From NCBI GenBank assembly GCA_038501195.1, contig JBBPUQ010000005.1:3472001-3536000 (forward strand): a stretch of DNA of 64,000 nucleotides, in the 5' to 3' direction. The position numbers were made by a program, and so were the translations under genes. Every line of letters starts with the position of its first letter. Within the stretch, counting starts at the first letter, position 1. Of this stretch, positions 1-10,747 are shown one piece after another. The stretch comes from Nemania diffusa (taxonomy: Eukaryota > Ascomycota > Sordariomycetes > Xylariales > Xylariaceae). The notes beneath the pieces were generated by a model. It searched no databases. It was not told the DNA's origin and saw only the letters and a program-made list of their open reading frames with translations.

Positions 1-1572
1 GCAGATGTGGTAAGGGACCTTAATCACCACCCTGGTCCGGGTTTATTGGCTGTCGCAATGGAAGAGCATGTCGATCCGACCACGGGAGAAAAATCGTTGG
101 AGGGTGTACCTTTCGTCGTTCCAGGAGGAAGATTCAACGAACTATACGGCTGGGATAGTTACATGGAGTCCTTGGGGCTTCTCGTTACGGACAAGGCTCA
201 CCTGGCTAAGGCAATGGTTCAAAACTTTTGCTTCTGTATCCGGCATTACGGCAAAATTCTGAATGCTACAAGATCTTACTATCTGACAAGATCGCAACCG
301 CCATTCTTGACAGACATGGCATTGCGGGTATACGAGAAGATACAACATGAGCCGGACGCTAAGGAGTTTCTCAGAACAGCCATTCTAGCCGCGATTAAAG
401 AGTATTACACAGTATGGATGGCTGAGCCTCGGCTGGATCCAAAAACAGGCCTATCGAGGTATCGACCTGAAGGGCGTGGCGTCCCTCCCGAGACCGAAGC
501 AAGCCATTTCGTCCACATTCTGCAGCCCTATGCCGAAAAGCATAACATGGACTTCAAGCAATTTGTGAAAGCCTATAACCACGGCGAAGTTATTGAACCC
601 GACTTAGACGAGTATTTCCTACACGACCGAGCGGTACGAGAATCTGGACATGATACGTCCTATCGACTCGAGAAGGTGTGCGCGAACCTTGCTACGATTG
701 ACCTAAACTCCCTATTATATAAGTATGAAATGGACATTTCGCGCACTATTCGCATCGTCTTTGATGATCGCCTGGAAATTCCCGCCGAGTGGTGTAGTGG
801 GTCGATGATCCCTGGCCAAATCGAAACTTCAACAATTTGGGATCGTCGTTGGCGACGGCGCCGCGCCGCCATCCACAAATATTGCTGGAACGAAAAGGAA
901 GGGATGTACTTCGACTATGACACGGTTAAACGAGAGCAATGCACGTATGAATCGTGCACCACTTTCTGGCCGTTATGGGCGGGTGTTCCGGATCCCGAGA
1001 AAGCGGCCAAAGTGGTGCATAATGCTATTCCTAAGTTCGAGGCTTACGGAGGTCTACTGTCGGGGACCGAAAAGTCTCGAGGCGAGGTTAGTCTGGAGCG
1101 GCCAAATAGACAGTGGGATTATCCTTATGGCTGGGCACCGCAGCAGATGCTCGCCTGGACGGGCCTTTACCGTTATGGATATGCGGATCTCACACAAAAG
1201 TTGGCATACAAGTGGCTATTCATGATCACTAAGGCTTTCTTCGACTTCAATGGTGTGGTCGTGGAGAAATACGATGTCACGCGTCCGGTCGACCCCCATC
1301 GTGTAGATGCCGAGTACGGTAACCAAGGGCTAGACTTCAAGGGTGTAGCAAAAGAAGGGTAAGTCACGTTTTCCTATCCTGTTATCATTCACTTCTCGTT
1401 CTAACATCGGTTTTCTAGCTTTGGATGGGTCAACGCCAGCTATGTCTACGGTCTTCAATTCATTAGCACTGATATGAAGAGAGCGCTTGGCACCGTCACT
1501 CCCTATGAAGTATTCGAGAGAGCCCAACGAACAAGAGAGGAGAAGTTCTTCGCAGAACCGAGCGATATTTAA
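1..1572 (+). CDS. NTH1: Neutral trehalase (GH37), C-terminal part, 5' end outside window
   Basis: Hydrolyses cytosolic alpha,alpha-trehalose to glucose. Two exons are visible: 1-1358 and 1419-1572. The 60-nt intron has a GTAAGT donor, a CTAAC branch site near 1401 and a TTTTCTAG acceptor, and the reading frame is kept across it. About 503 residues are present; neutral trehalases are usually about 740 aa, so the N-terminal third, with the calcium-binding and phosphorylated region, lies upstream. Both GH37 signatures are seen: [14 protein letters not shown] (from nt 118) and RQWDYPYGW (from nt 1108). The opening stretch with [12 protein letters not shown] is typical of the cytosolic neutral enzyme rather than the secreted acid trehalase. 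The open frame runs off the left edge, so the GTG at 7 is not the start. It converges with the BTB-like gene about 390 bp away. Family assignment is firm; the symbol is by homology to yeast. Confidence 0.95.
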
Positions 1573-1962
1573 TACTTGATGTTCGTAATTGCTTGATAGA
1601 TGAACTCTTGGAGTTATATCTTGTTCTGGGGAGTATACGAAATTGTTACGACGTTTACGAATTGTCGGAATTGGGCTGTGGCTAGATGGGCTAGACGAGG
1701 GGAATAGGCATATATGCATCATGTACCTATATGTAGGTAGGTGTCGTAGGTAGGCGTTTAATTAATGAGGGAAGTTTCTCCCTTTGTTCGAGCGTAATTT
1801 TTAACCTATATCACGGGGTGCTAGCATACGTCGAGGACATGTTCGTGAGTTGATAGGTACCGTAAGTGATACATTGTCCATATGAATAAGTGAACCTGCT
1901 ATAATAACAACTATTCCTATATTTTCCTCAATCCATTACACATAACTCATTACATATTTACA
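1573..1962. other. Convergent 3' intergenic region
   Basis: This stretch separates the convergent 3' ends of the trehalase and the BTB-like gene. It is AT-rich and contains a cluster of TAGGTAGG words at about 1729-1755. No open frame or RNA gene is supported. Confidence 0.6.
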
Positions 1963-3263
1963 TCATTCGACCTGCCGAATACCCAAATCAGCCTCGAGAT
2001 CAAGACCTTGGATTTCCGCCTCTAATTTATTCACTGTAGCGATCAGATCGTCGAAGCCGCATGTGTGCTCATGCACCAGCACCTCCTCCATCTCCTCAGC
2101 CTCCCTCGCGGCATCGAAGCTCCACTCCTCGCTCGAGGACGCCTTCTTCTTGGCCTTGAGCCTAGCCCTCCTCTGCTGCAGCTTGGACTGCTTCCGGGAG
2201 GCGCCCCAGAAGTCGAAGGGGTTCGGGGCGGACTCGTCGACGGGGCTCGCCTTGGAGTACCACTCCGGGACGGTGAGGCCGCGGACCGTCTTGACGACGC
2301 TGCCGATGCTCAGCCCCTCGTAGGGGCGCGTCGGGCGCAGGCTCGAGAGCGAGTTCGCGTGCAGCTGCCGCAGGAGGGTCCCGAGGAGGATGGCGTCGCA
2401 CTCGGGGGAGCAGGTCTTCTGCTCGCTTAGGCGGTCTATGTGGCTATATATACAGGCCATGATCTTGTCGAGGTGCTCCTGGCGCCGCTCGTCGATCGTG
2501 TCTAGAAGGGCAGGGTTAGAAGAAATTCGACTACGTTCGGATACTACGTGAGCGGGAGAGGGGGTGGGAAGAACGCCTTACCGTAGGCTTGGGACAGGAG
2601 GGGAAGATCCAGAGACGGGGGACAGTTGAGCTTCTCAACGATGGCCACGCGCGTCCAGCGGCGGAAGATGTCGGGGTTCTGGAAGACACCCGTGACGGAG
2701 ATCCAGCTATCCCAGTCGGCGTGACGAGGGGGAGGCGGCGGGGCAAGGCGGTCAAGGTGCGCGACCCAGATACTGGCATAGAGCTCGACGGCCTCGTGGC
2801 AATCCAGATAATCGACGACGCGGGAGACCTGGGCGAGCATGCCGAGGTCGACGGCGCGCTGGACCTGGCGGTTGAGGCCGTGGATGATGCGCAGGATGAT
2901 GGCGATGGCGTGCACATCGAAGCCCTCGAAGTTCCAATGCAGCAGCCCGTCGTCGTGCACCTCGTTCACCTCGTGCCAGGTCCCCGATCGCATCTTCTTG
3001 ACGTAGCTGGAGGCGAGGGCGAGGTGTTTCGACGAGGCCTTGAAGTGCCATGACGATTCCTCAGGCGGTGGCTCAGCGGGGGCGATGGGCTGCTCCTCTT
3101 CGGCGGGCGCCTCCTCTGGTGCGGGTTTGGCCTCCTCGGGTTCGCTGCCGCTGGATTTGGGTGTGAGGGGATCTGAGTCTTTTGCATGTTCTTCTGGATA
3201 TGCCCCGGGTACGATGACGAGTACATCACCCTCCGGATCTAATACTACCTCGTGTATCGCCAT
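1963..3263 (-). CDS. BTB/POZ-like domain protein, fungal-specific
   Basis: Two exons on the minus strand, 3263-2582 and 2501-1963, give 406 aa. The 80-nt intron (2502-2581) has a GTAAGG donor and a TTCTAG acceptor, and the split codon is Gly228. The N-terminus has a GDVLVIVPG strand, then a Glu/Pro/Ala-rich low-complexity loop (about residues 25-70). The segment WHFKASSKHLALASSYVKKM follows and matches the pattern by which fungal BTB domains enter their core helices. The C-terminal part is charged: a basic block RRARLKAKKK, then an acidic, coiled-coil-like tail. Proteins of this kind are common in Sordariomycetes and have no assigned role; BTB domains mediate dimerisation or cullin-3 binding, and which applies is not shown. 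Codon use is strongly GC-biased, which explains the long antisense frames over this gene. Confidence 0.8.
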
Positions 3264-5596
3264 TGTTGCTCACGATAGAATGAGTTCCTGCTGCGAGATT
3301 CATTTTTGCGAACTGGAGGGCGCGTGCGCATTAAAATCTAAAGCATACTGGTGGGTTGGGCGTCGTCACCGTCACTGCCGTGGTTGCAGCCTGATTAATT
3401 CATCGACTGCCAAGGTGATTGAATGACAGACTGCTTGATAGGTGAGCAAGCGTGTTGACAACGCATGTTGTTGTTGGTTTAATGGCCACCAGTTATCCAT
3501 ACCTGCAGCGTCGCTACCCTTATGGCGACGATGAGCTGGAGATCTAACATGAGAAAACCTTACCCTCATTGGTACAACCTATTCCTCCTACCTATATTAA
3601 TAGCCCTATGACTAGACTTTGGACAATCGGGTATAGTTGCCGCTCATATGATGCTTTTTTTGGTGTGTGAACAAAGCTCGCCACGTAGAATGCACGGACG
3701 GCCTCACTCGCAATTCATTCGCAATTAGCGAAATACTACGGTGACTACTTGCTGTGTAGAGACGAACGTAGGCATAGACATGGGGTCGTGGCGTCGTTTC
3801 TAGGGCGGCATTCCGTCTAGAAGGCAGAAGCTGGTTTGCTCATATCCACGCCATCAGTCTCGCTGCATTGTTCGCCACTCAGGACCTAAGCGTCGGCGAC
3901 GTGACATGTTTGCAATCCATTCCTTTTTATAACTACCAAGCAGGTAGCTATTTGGGCTGTTGTATCGCTGACAGAGGCTGAAGGTATTGGAGTAAAGGTT
4001 ATGTATGTCAGGAATTTTTAGAGGGCTGTAGCTCTAATACGACAATGCTCGTCTCCTTGCAGTTTAATCATCTGACTCACAATAGGATTGAGCCTCAGTT
4101 CGCGCCGACCACGGTCTATAAGTTTGTCATAATTCGGTCGGACTCAGCTGCAAACGAACCGAGCTCGAACCTACGATAAGCGATAATCAAATACGCATGC
4201 GCATAGGTAGAATACACGCTGAAAGGAGGTAGAACCCGATAACCGCCACGGTCCTTTAAGCCGAGGCTCGTAATGGTTGAAGCTAGCAAACCATAGGCCG
4301 GAAAGGTCAGGGAAGCAGAAGCTAGGTAGTACAAGCTGAAGATCGTAAACCCGCTCCAATTTTCACATGTTAGTCATAAGTAGATGAAATAGCGAAATTT
4401 ATGATGGGGTGAATGCATATACATACCTCTTACATGTGCGCATATTGACGTTGTTGATCTTGGCGATCAATCATACCTAGAAATAAGAAGAAAAAGGAAG
4501 ACAGCAATTCTCAATTGCCCTACTCCTTTTTAATGTAGTCAATTGATAGGCATTATAATTGCTCTATCCCATGCTACCTAGCATTATTAAACTGCGCTGT
4601 AAATAGTCCCTATTTTACCTGCTGTAGGTACGATAGGACAGCTGTAGGGAGCGCGCACTATCTATCTACTGTAGATAGGTACCTAGCACTCACTACCCTT
4701 CCCCCCTTGGCTACCAACTGCGTCATTGTCACCGCCGCCAAAGATCCCCATGACCCGGCTCTAACCCAAATCTAGACTAGACCTTTGCCTCAAACCTGGG
4801 ACTTGCGGGGAGAGACTCCACTCTCCATCCCCATCCCATGGCATGGCGGTATAGCCTTGCTAGAGTCTATACACTATCAAGAGACAGTCGCCCACGCCTT
4901 TCCCTTCTAGCTCGGTAATTCGGCGAATCACGGCTTTCTCCCAGCCCAGCAGGCTTGCATCCGAGTCCACAAGTCCACCGCGCGCGCCCAGGCCTGCCAG
5001 GAACTCCCTTTGAGCCGAGGATGGAGAATGAGCAAGTCTAGACGTCAGTCAGAAGCCGCGTCGCGTGCGCCGGCTACCTGCACGCAGTTGTCGACCTATG
5101 ACAGCCACCGGAGATACCTCGATTGCCCACTGCTTTGACGGGCAACGCTATGTACACCATGGCCAGTCCGTGGTAGCTCTGGCGCAGCCGCTTGGCCGAC
5201 TTGCGCCGAGCTGTGACTTCGCACATGTGCGTGTAGATGACTAGGTAGCCGGGTCATGTTCCGTGGAGAGCGAGCGAGGTACGGGCGATATGGTGGTAGA
5301 GGGTAGAGAAAGCTCGGTACCTCGCTCTCAAGCTCTTTCAGGGACCCTCATAAGTCGAGGACTGCAATATTTTAATACCCTCTGACTTGCCGTCTCTTTG
5401 TCTTCGCCGTTTTCCCTCCATTCCTAGCTATCTCTTTTCGTGATACCCGCCACATTCCAACGCCTTGAACCGAGACAACCCTCGCTTCCTAAAATAGAGA
5501 CATACGCTATTCTCACGAGGGACTTGGACTTGGACTTGATCTTTGCTACAACCACAACTACGACGAGTACTTATCATATATACACAACCGCTCACC
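3264..5596. other. Divergent promoter region between BTB-like gene and isocitrate lyase
   Basis: About 2.3 kb with no supported gene; the small open frames (for example near 4116-4359) look random. The last 250 bp before the isocitrate lyase ATG are pyrimidine-rich (about 5385-5425), which fits a fungal leader and core promoter. A TAGGTACCTA-type word lies at about 4675-4684. I could not assign regulator sites by eye. Confidence 0.5.
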
Positions 5597-7459
5597 ATGG
5601 CGTCAAATAATATGATCACTACGGCCGTTGATCCGAACATCGAAGACGAGCTCTTTGCCCAAGAAGTCGAGGCCGTAAAGCAGTGGTGGAGTGACTCAAG
5701 ATGGAGATACACCAGGCGGCCATTCACAGCTGAACAGATCGTCTCGAAGCGAGGACACCTCCAAGTTCAGTACCCGAGCAATACACAGTCCAAGAAGTTA
5801 TGGAATATACTTGAGAACAGGTTCAAGGTGGATAAGCCTAGATTAAACCAGCCAATTTTAATAACCTGATATACTAATCATAATGTAGAATGGTGATGCT
5901 AGCTACACATACGGCTGCTTAGAACCGACGGCGCTCACGCAGATGGCTAAGTATCTGGATACCGTCTACGTCTCAGGCTGGCAGTCATCGTCAACTGCTT
6001 CATCATCCGACGAGCCTGGCCCTGATCTGGCTGATTACCCCTATGTAAGTGAAGAAAACATCCGCCTCTTGGAAACTGGGACTAATTGGGTACAAGACAA
6101 CCGTCCCCAACAAAGTGAAACATCTCTTTATGGCACAGTTATTCCACGATCGCAAGCAACGTCAAGAGCGCCTCAGCACACCTAAGGCTCTGCGTCCGAA
6201 GGTCGCCAACATCGACTATCTCCGCCCTATCGTTGCTGACGCCGATACGGGACATGGTGGTCTCACTGCCGTAATGAAGCTCACGAAGCTCTTCATCGAG
6301 AGTGGCGCAGCTGGTATTCACATTGAAGATCAGGCTCCGGGTACGAAGAAGTGCGGACACATGGCCGGCAAGGTCCTCGTGCCCATCAGCGAGCACATCA
6401 ACCGACTTGTCGCCATCCGTGCGCAAGCCGACATCATGGGTACCGATCTCCTAGCGATTGCTCGTACCGACGCCGAGGCAGCGACACTCATAACAACGAC
6501 GATTGACCCGCGAGACCACGCCTTTATCATCGGATCCACAAACCCCAACCTGCAACCGCTAAACGATCTTATGGTCGCCGCAGAACGGTCCGGCAAGACT
6601 GGCGAGCAACTACAGGCTATTGAAGACGCGTGGTTGAGGGAAGCGAACCTGAAGCGCTTCGACGAGGCTGTAGCAGACGCTATCACCGCCTCCCGATCCC
6701 TGACCGGCGACAAGAACGCCTTACTACAGCAATACGCCGCACAATCGAAGGGGAAGAGCAACCCAGAGGCCCGCGCCATCGCCCACGGTATCCTCGGCAC
6801 AGACATCTTCTTCGACTGGGATGCGCCGCGCACGCGGGAGGGATACTACAGACTGAAGGGAGGCTGCGATTGCGCCATCAATCGCGCCATCGCGTACGCC
6901 CCGTACTGTGACGCCATCTGGATGGAGAGCAAGCTTCCCGACTACAAGCAGGCGAAGGAGTTTGCGGATGGAGTCCACGCCATCTGGCCCGAGCAAAAGT
7001 GAGTCTCCCCTTTCGCATTGTCTCGTCTACAGAGATATATATATATATACATACATAGCAACACCGTACAAGAATGCTAACCTACCTTCCTTCCACCACA
7101 GGCTAGCGTACAACCTCTCGCCCTCGTTCAACTGGAAGACGGCGATGCCGCGCGCGGAGCAGGAGACGTACATCCGGCGGCTCGCGGCGCTGGGCTACTG
7201 CTGGCAGTTCATCACGCTCGCGGGCCTGCACACGACGGCGCTCGCGGCGGACCGGTTCGCGGCGGCCTACGCGCGCGAGGGCATGCGCGCCTACGGCGAG
7301 CTCGTCCAGGAGCCCGAGATGGACGCCGGCGTCGACGTCGTCAAGCACCAGAAGTGGAGCGGCGCCACCTACGCCGACGAGCTGCAGAAGATGGTCACCG
7401 GCGGCATCAGCTCCACCGCCGCCATGGGCAAGGGCGTCACCGAGGACCAGTTCCATTAG
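5597..7459 (+). CDS. icl1: Isocitrate lyase
   Basis: Glyoxylate-cycle enzyme that cleaves isocitrate to succinate and glyoxylate; it is needed for growth on acetate or fatty acids. Four exons (5597-5827, 5889-6044, 6097-6998, 7102-7459) give 548 aa, the usual length for the fungal enzyme. The start is the ATG in CACCATGG, from which the expected N-terminus reads. The family signature KKCGHM contains catalytic Cys215. The segments [20 protein letters not shown] and [16 protein letters not shown] are diagnostic. Introns are 61, 52 and 103 nt, with ACTAAT branch sites in the first two. Intron 1 has an unusual GTGGAT donor, but the protein join ([12 protein letters not shown]) is clearly right. 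The last exon is much more GC-rich than the others. The protein ends in DQFH, so no SKL-type peroxisomal signal is present. Likely induced on C2 carbon sources, as known for the family. Confidence 0.97.
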
Positions 7460-8224
7460 ATTTGCCCCATCTATCCATTAATATTATCCTATCTATCCTA
7501 CCTGATTGGGTTGGTCTCGGGTTGTGGACTGAGATTTAGTAAATTTGGGGGGTTTAGAGTTAAAGTGCTGCTGTGCCGTACAGTCAGTGAGTTGAAAGGC
7601 GACGTAAAACAGAAAGGTCGGTCTCGGCATGCATTTACAACAACCTGTAGTATGTGGTCATGAGGCGACGATGTTGGATATCGTCAGGTAGCACTTGCGT
7701 CGCAGAACCTACTGCCGCATTATTAGACATGATATAGCTCGTATTGAATTTTTATTCTTATTTAGATTCATCTGCTCTTCATTCTACCTATGTGTGGACA
7801 AGCGGCAAGCCGAACTACCAGCACCTGTGATGCCCGCGACCACCAACCCTTCTCTATCCGGCTCTCGGCTGGAGTGAGATTCGAGGACGTGTCAGGTGTT
7901 TCGCGCGAAATTGAAATTATACACTGTTAGTGCATACATCGCTGGATGTCTGTCCATGTGAGAGGCTGCCCAGGCTGATTCCTAGGCATGCCACGCCTGT
8001 GCGTTATTTCTAGCTCCCGTTTGCCCGTTTCCCAGATAAAATCCCGCATGCATATGCATACACCAGATCCAAGACGACTGCCAATTCCCTCATGTCCATC
8101 AAATGCAGCTCGTCGAAACGCCATGCAGATCAAAGTAACCCAAAGATGGGAGATACATGGTTCGTTAGTCATGTGCACCTTACCCCCTACCCTTTGTCCC
8201 AGTCATGTCTCGTGTCGCGAATTT
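7460..8224. other. Convergent intergenic region
   Basis: 3' flank shared by isocitrate lyase and the DUF3433 gene. Only short, unconvincing open frames are present; no RNA gene or repeat was seen. Confidence 0.55.
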
Positions 8225-10723
8225 TCAAAAGGTCTGCCAGTCTGTGAGCCAAGGCAGGTTGCCCTGGGAGTAGTCGACACCGTGCTTGTAGTTGCCCGTG
8301 AGCTCCTCCTCGTCGACGCCGCAGTGTGTCTGGCCATCCCGGCCATGGAACCAGCCGAGACCATACGTCTTGCCGAACTCCTCGAGCTTCTCGCGCATCT
8401 GCGTGTTGGTGAGCTTGGACGTGCCGACGAAGTCGTACAGCATCTTGGACTGGTGCATAAACGCCAGGACGCTGGCGATGGTGTTGGGCTGGCGCGGTAG
8501 GAAGGGGCGGCGCCGGCGGGCGAAGACGATGGTCACCACGATGCCGATGTATAAGAGGATGAAGACGGTGAGGGCGAGCGTGACGATGAAGGAGCGCACC
8601 GTCTCGGACCCGTTGCCTAGCTCTTTGTTGAAAACCCCGTTGCCGCGGGCGTCCTCGATGAGGTCGAGGAAGTCTTTGCCTTCGACCTGCGCAAGACTCG
8701 TGGCAAAGATTGTGAGGGCTTCCACGAGGACCGTCCCCCCGCCGACGAAGAACACGATCCAGTGTCGGTTGAAGAGCGCGCGGAGGGCTACGACGGCGAA
8801 AGGCATGGCGGTGTAGTCAAGGGTCAGCGTCTTGGCTGGCGTGTGACGGCCGGCGAGTATGTAGTATGGTTCTAGCATGCGTATAGACGTGTCGAGACTC
8901 CCCCAGCTCAGCTTGATGCAGACGGCCAGCGCTGTTATAGCCCATGGCGCCTTTTCCGTGATCACGCTTGCCGGCGTGAAGAGGAAGATGGGTATTAGAA
9001 TAAGAAATGATATCACCCCGATTATGAAGGGTATGCATCCTTCTTTCCGAAGCATTAGAGGATGAGGGTTCTCTGGTAGATCGGCGTCCTTGTATTTATC
9101 GCTCTCGCGGGTGCTGGATGACACCGAGTCTTCCGAGAATAAAGACGAATTGCGTAATTTATATCGCCGATTCTTTAATTTATGGTGTATGTCCTTCGGC
9201 TTTGCAGTGTCCATGTCTTTGAAGTCTGTCATGATATGACTCACGACCGCCATAGACGCCAGCCCTGCAATCCCCTTCACGTCAGCTAGTAGTCCCGAGC
9301 GTCGCGTGGTCAGCTGGACAAAGAGGATGCAGCCGAGGATCGCGATGCCGAAGAATGTACCAGTTAACACCCGTGAGAGGATGGCGCTCACTATGATCTC
9401 CTTCGGTTCGTCTGGGTTTGCTACTCGTGTAGCCCTATCAGGAGTCAGGACGAGGGCAGCAGCGCCCAGTGTCGGGACGAGAGATACAGCGAGCAAAGTT
9501 GCTATAGATGAGATGGCCACGGCGTAGTGCCTCCGATGCAGAGCGAGCAGAGGCCTCGTGAAGTTAAATAGTGTGATATAATCGACATTGATCGACTCCG
9601 CCGCCAACGCCCCATCTTTCTTGGACATCTGGTGGAAGGCTTCCAGACGCCTGACTTCGAGATCTGTGTTTTGCCATAAAACGCCATACGTGACGGTTAC
9701 AAGTGTGGGGACAAACTTGAAAACGAAGTACAACCCCGGATTGAGGTCTTCGGCGGTGGTGAAGTGAAATAATCCCCCGGGCCGCCTGGACTTCTGATAG
9801 ACGAGTTCTTGCGCAACGCCAAGAATGACCGATAGAAGGACTAAAAATAGTAGATATGGCCATCTCATCGAGAATGGTTTCCAATTAGGCTGAGGATAAA
9901 ACACTTGCTTCTCAGGAGATGGCACAGGCGTCTCTTGGTCACGTCTGACGGTATTAGGGCCGATCATGGAACTGAGGTCGACATCGGCATGCCCTTCTAC
10001 GACGACCTCGATCACCTCCCCTCTTTTATTCGCCTCCTCTTGTCCAAGGCTTCTCCAACTCGGTCCCGCATTCGAAGTAGGCATCACTCTCATTGACAGC
10101 GACCGTGTAAAACTACGCGCGAGAGAAGGCGTCCTGGAGACGAGATTCTCTCTCCTAATTGTTGTATTTGGCACCTCTCCTTGTCCGAGGCCACCGGTTA
10201 ACCGACCACTAGCCTCCTGTTCTTGTATTGACTTTAGGAATGCTTCATCTTGGCTACCTATCGGGCCTGAGAAGGAGGTCATATCGACAACGGGCTCGTA
10301 AGGTTCGTGTTTCGGGACTGGGCTATACGGGTCGGAATGGCCGGGAGGAGCTGCCGCACCGAGCAGTGACATGTCGATGCTTTCATCCTCGTGTATTGTA
10401 TCCTGCATCCTCCCACGAAAGCTCCTAAAACGCCCAACACTCGGTGGCGTGGGAGACACGGGTTGGTATCGACCACCGCTATTCCCTAAGAAGGGAACCG
10501 ACCACTGTCCTCTCCCATACTCTTGTTGCTCTAGAGCGGAATCTTTGGGCGGCGGGAGAGGGGGCGACTCGTAAAATGACTGAAGGGACACGAGCGATTC
10601 ACGTCCACGAAGAGGGCCAGGCGTGTCCGAGCTCTCGGACAGGTTGGATACCTTATGGTTCAAGGCTTGGCTAGAGTGCCGTCTATACGGATCGCTCGAG
10701 AAATAAGTGTACGAGGAGGCCAT
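8225..10723 (-). CDS. DUF3433-family multi-pass membrane protein
   Basis: A single-exon gene. The frame opens at 10747 (MQQDAIAAMASS...), but the ATG at 10723 (MASSYTYFSS) looks the better start and gives 832 aa; the longer form would be 840 aa. About 290 N-terminal residues are Ser/Pro-rich and probably disordered and cytosolic. The rest carries roughly eight to nine hydrophobic segments, for example WPYLLFLVLLSVILGVAQ, YAVAISSIATLLAVSLVPTL, GCIPFIIGVISFLILIPIF and SFIVTLALTVFILLYIGIVV. Domain architecture and segment character match the DUF3433 proteins of filamentous ascomycetes, which have no proven function. The C-terminal segment VDYSQGNLPWLTDWQTF is hydrophilic and faces a solvent compartment. 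Convergent with isocitrate lyase. I cannot say more about its role from sequence. Confidence 0.85.
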   Translation of the reverse strand: MASSYTYFSSDPYRRHSSQALNHKVSNLSESSDTPGPLRGRESLVSLQSFYESPPLPPPKDSALEQQEYGRGQWSVPFLGNSGGRYQPVSPTPPSVGRFRSFRGRMQDTIHEDESIDMSLLGAAAPPGHSDPYSPVPKHEPYEPVVDMTSFSGPIGSQDEAFLKSIQEQEASGRLTGGLGQGEVPNTTIRRENLVSRTPSLARSFTRSLSMRVMPTSNAGPSWRSLGQEEANKRGEVIEVVVEGHADVDLSSMIGPNTVRRDQETPVPSPEKQVFYPQPNWKPFSMRWPYLLFLVLLSVILGVAQELVYQKSRRPGGLFHFTTAEDLNPGLYFVFKFVPTLVTVTYGVLWQNTDLEVRRLEAFHQMSKKDGALAAESINVDYITLFNFTRPLLALHRRHYAVAISSIATLLAVSLVPTLGAAALVLTPDRATRVANPDEPKEIIVSAILSRVLTGTFFGIAILGCILFVQLTTRRSGLLADVKGIAGLASMAVVSHIMTDFKDMDTAKPKDIHHKLKNRRYKLRNSSLFSEDSVSSSTRESDKYKDADLPENPHPLMLRKEGCIPFIIGVISFLILIPIFLFTPASVITEKAPWAITALAVCIKLSWGSLDTSIRMLEPYYILAGRHTPAKTLTLDYTAMPFAVVALRALFNRHWIVFFVGGGTVLVEALTIFATSLAQVEGKDFLDLIEDARGNGVFNKELGNGSETVRSFIVTLALTVFILLYIGIVVTIVFARRRRPFLPRQPNTIASVLAFMHQSKMLYDFVGTSKLTNTQMREKLEEFGKTYGLGWFHGRDGQTHCGVDEEELTGNYKHGVDYSQGNLPWLTDWQTF

Positions 10724-10747
10724 GGCTGCTATAGCATCTTGCTGCAC

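Noticed and set aside
2063..2430. Overlapping plus-strand frames over the BTB-like gene
   Set aside because: Antisense to a supported exon; only the minus strand gives a spliced BTB-like protein.
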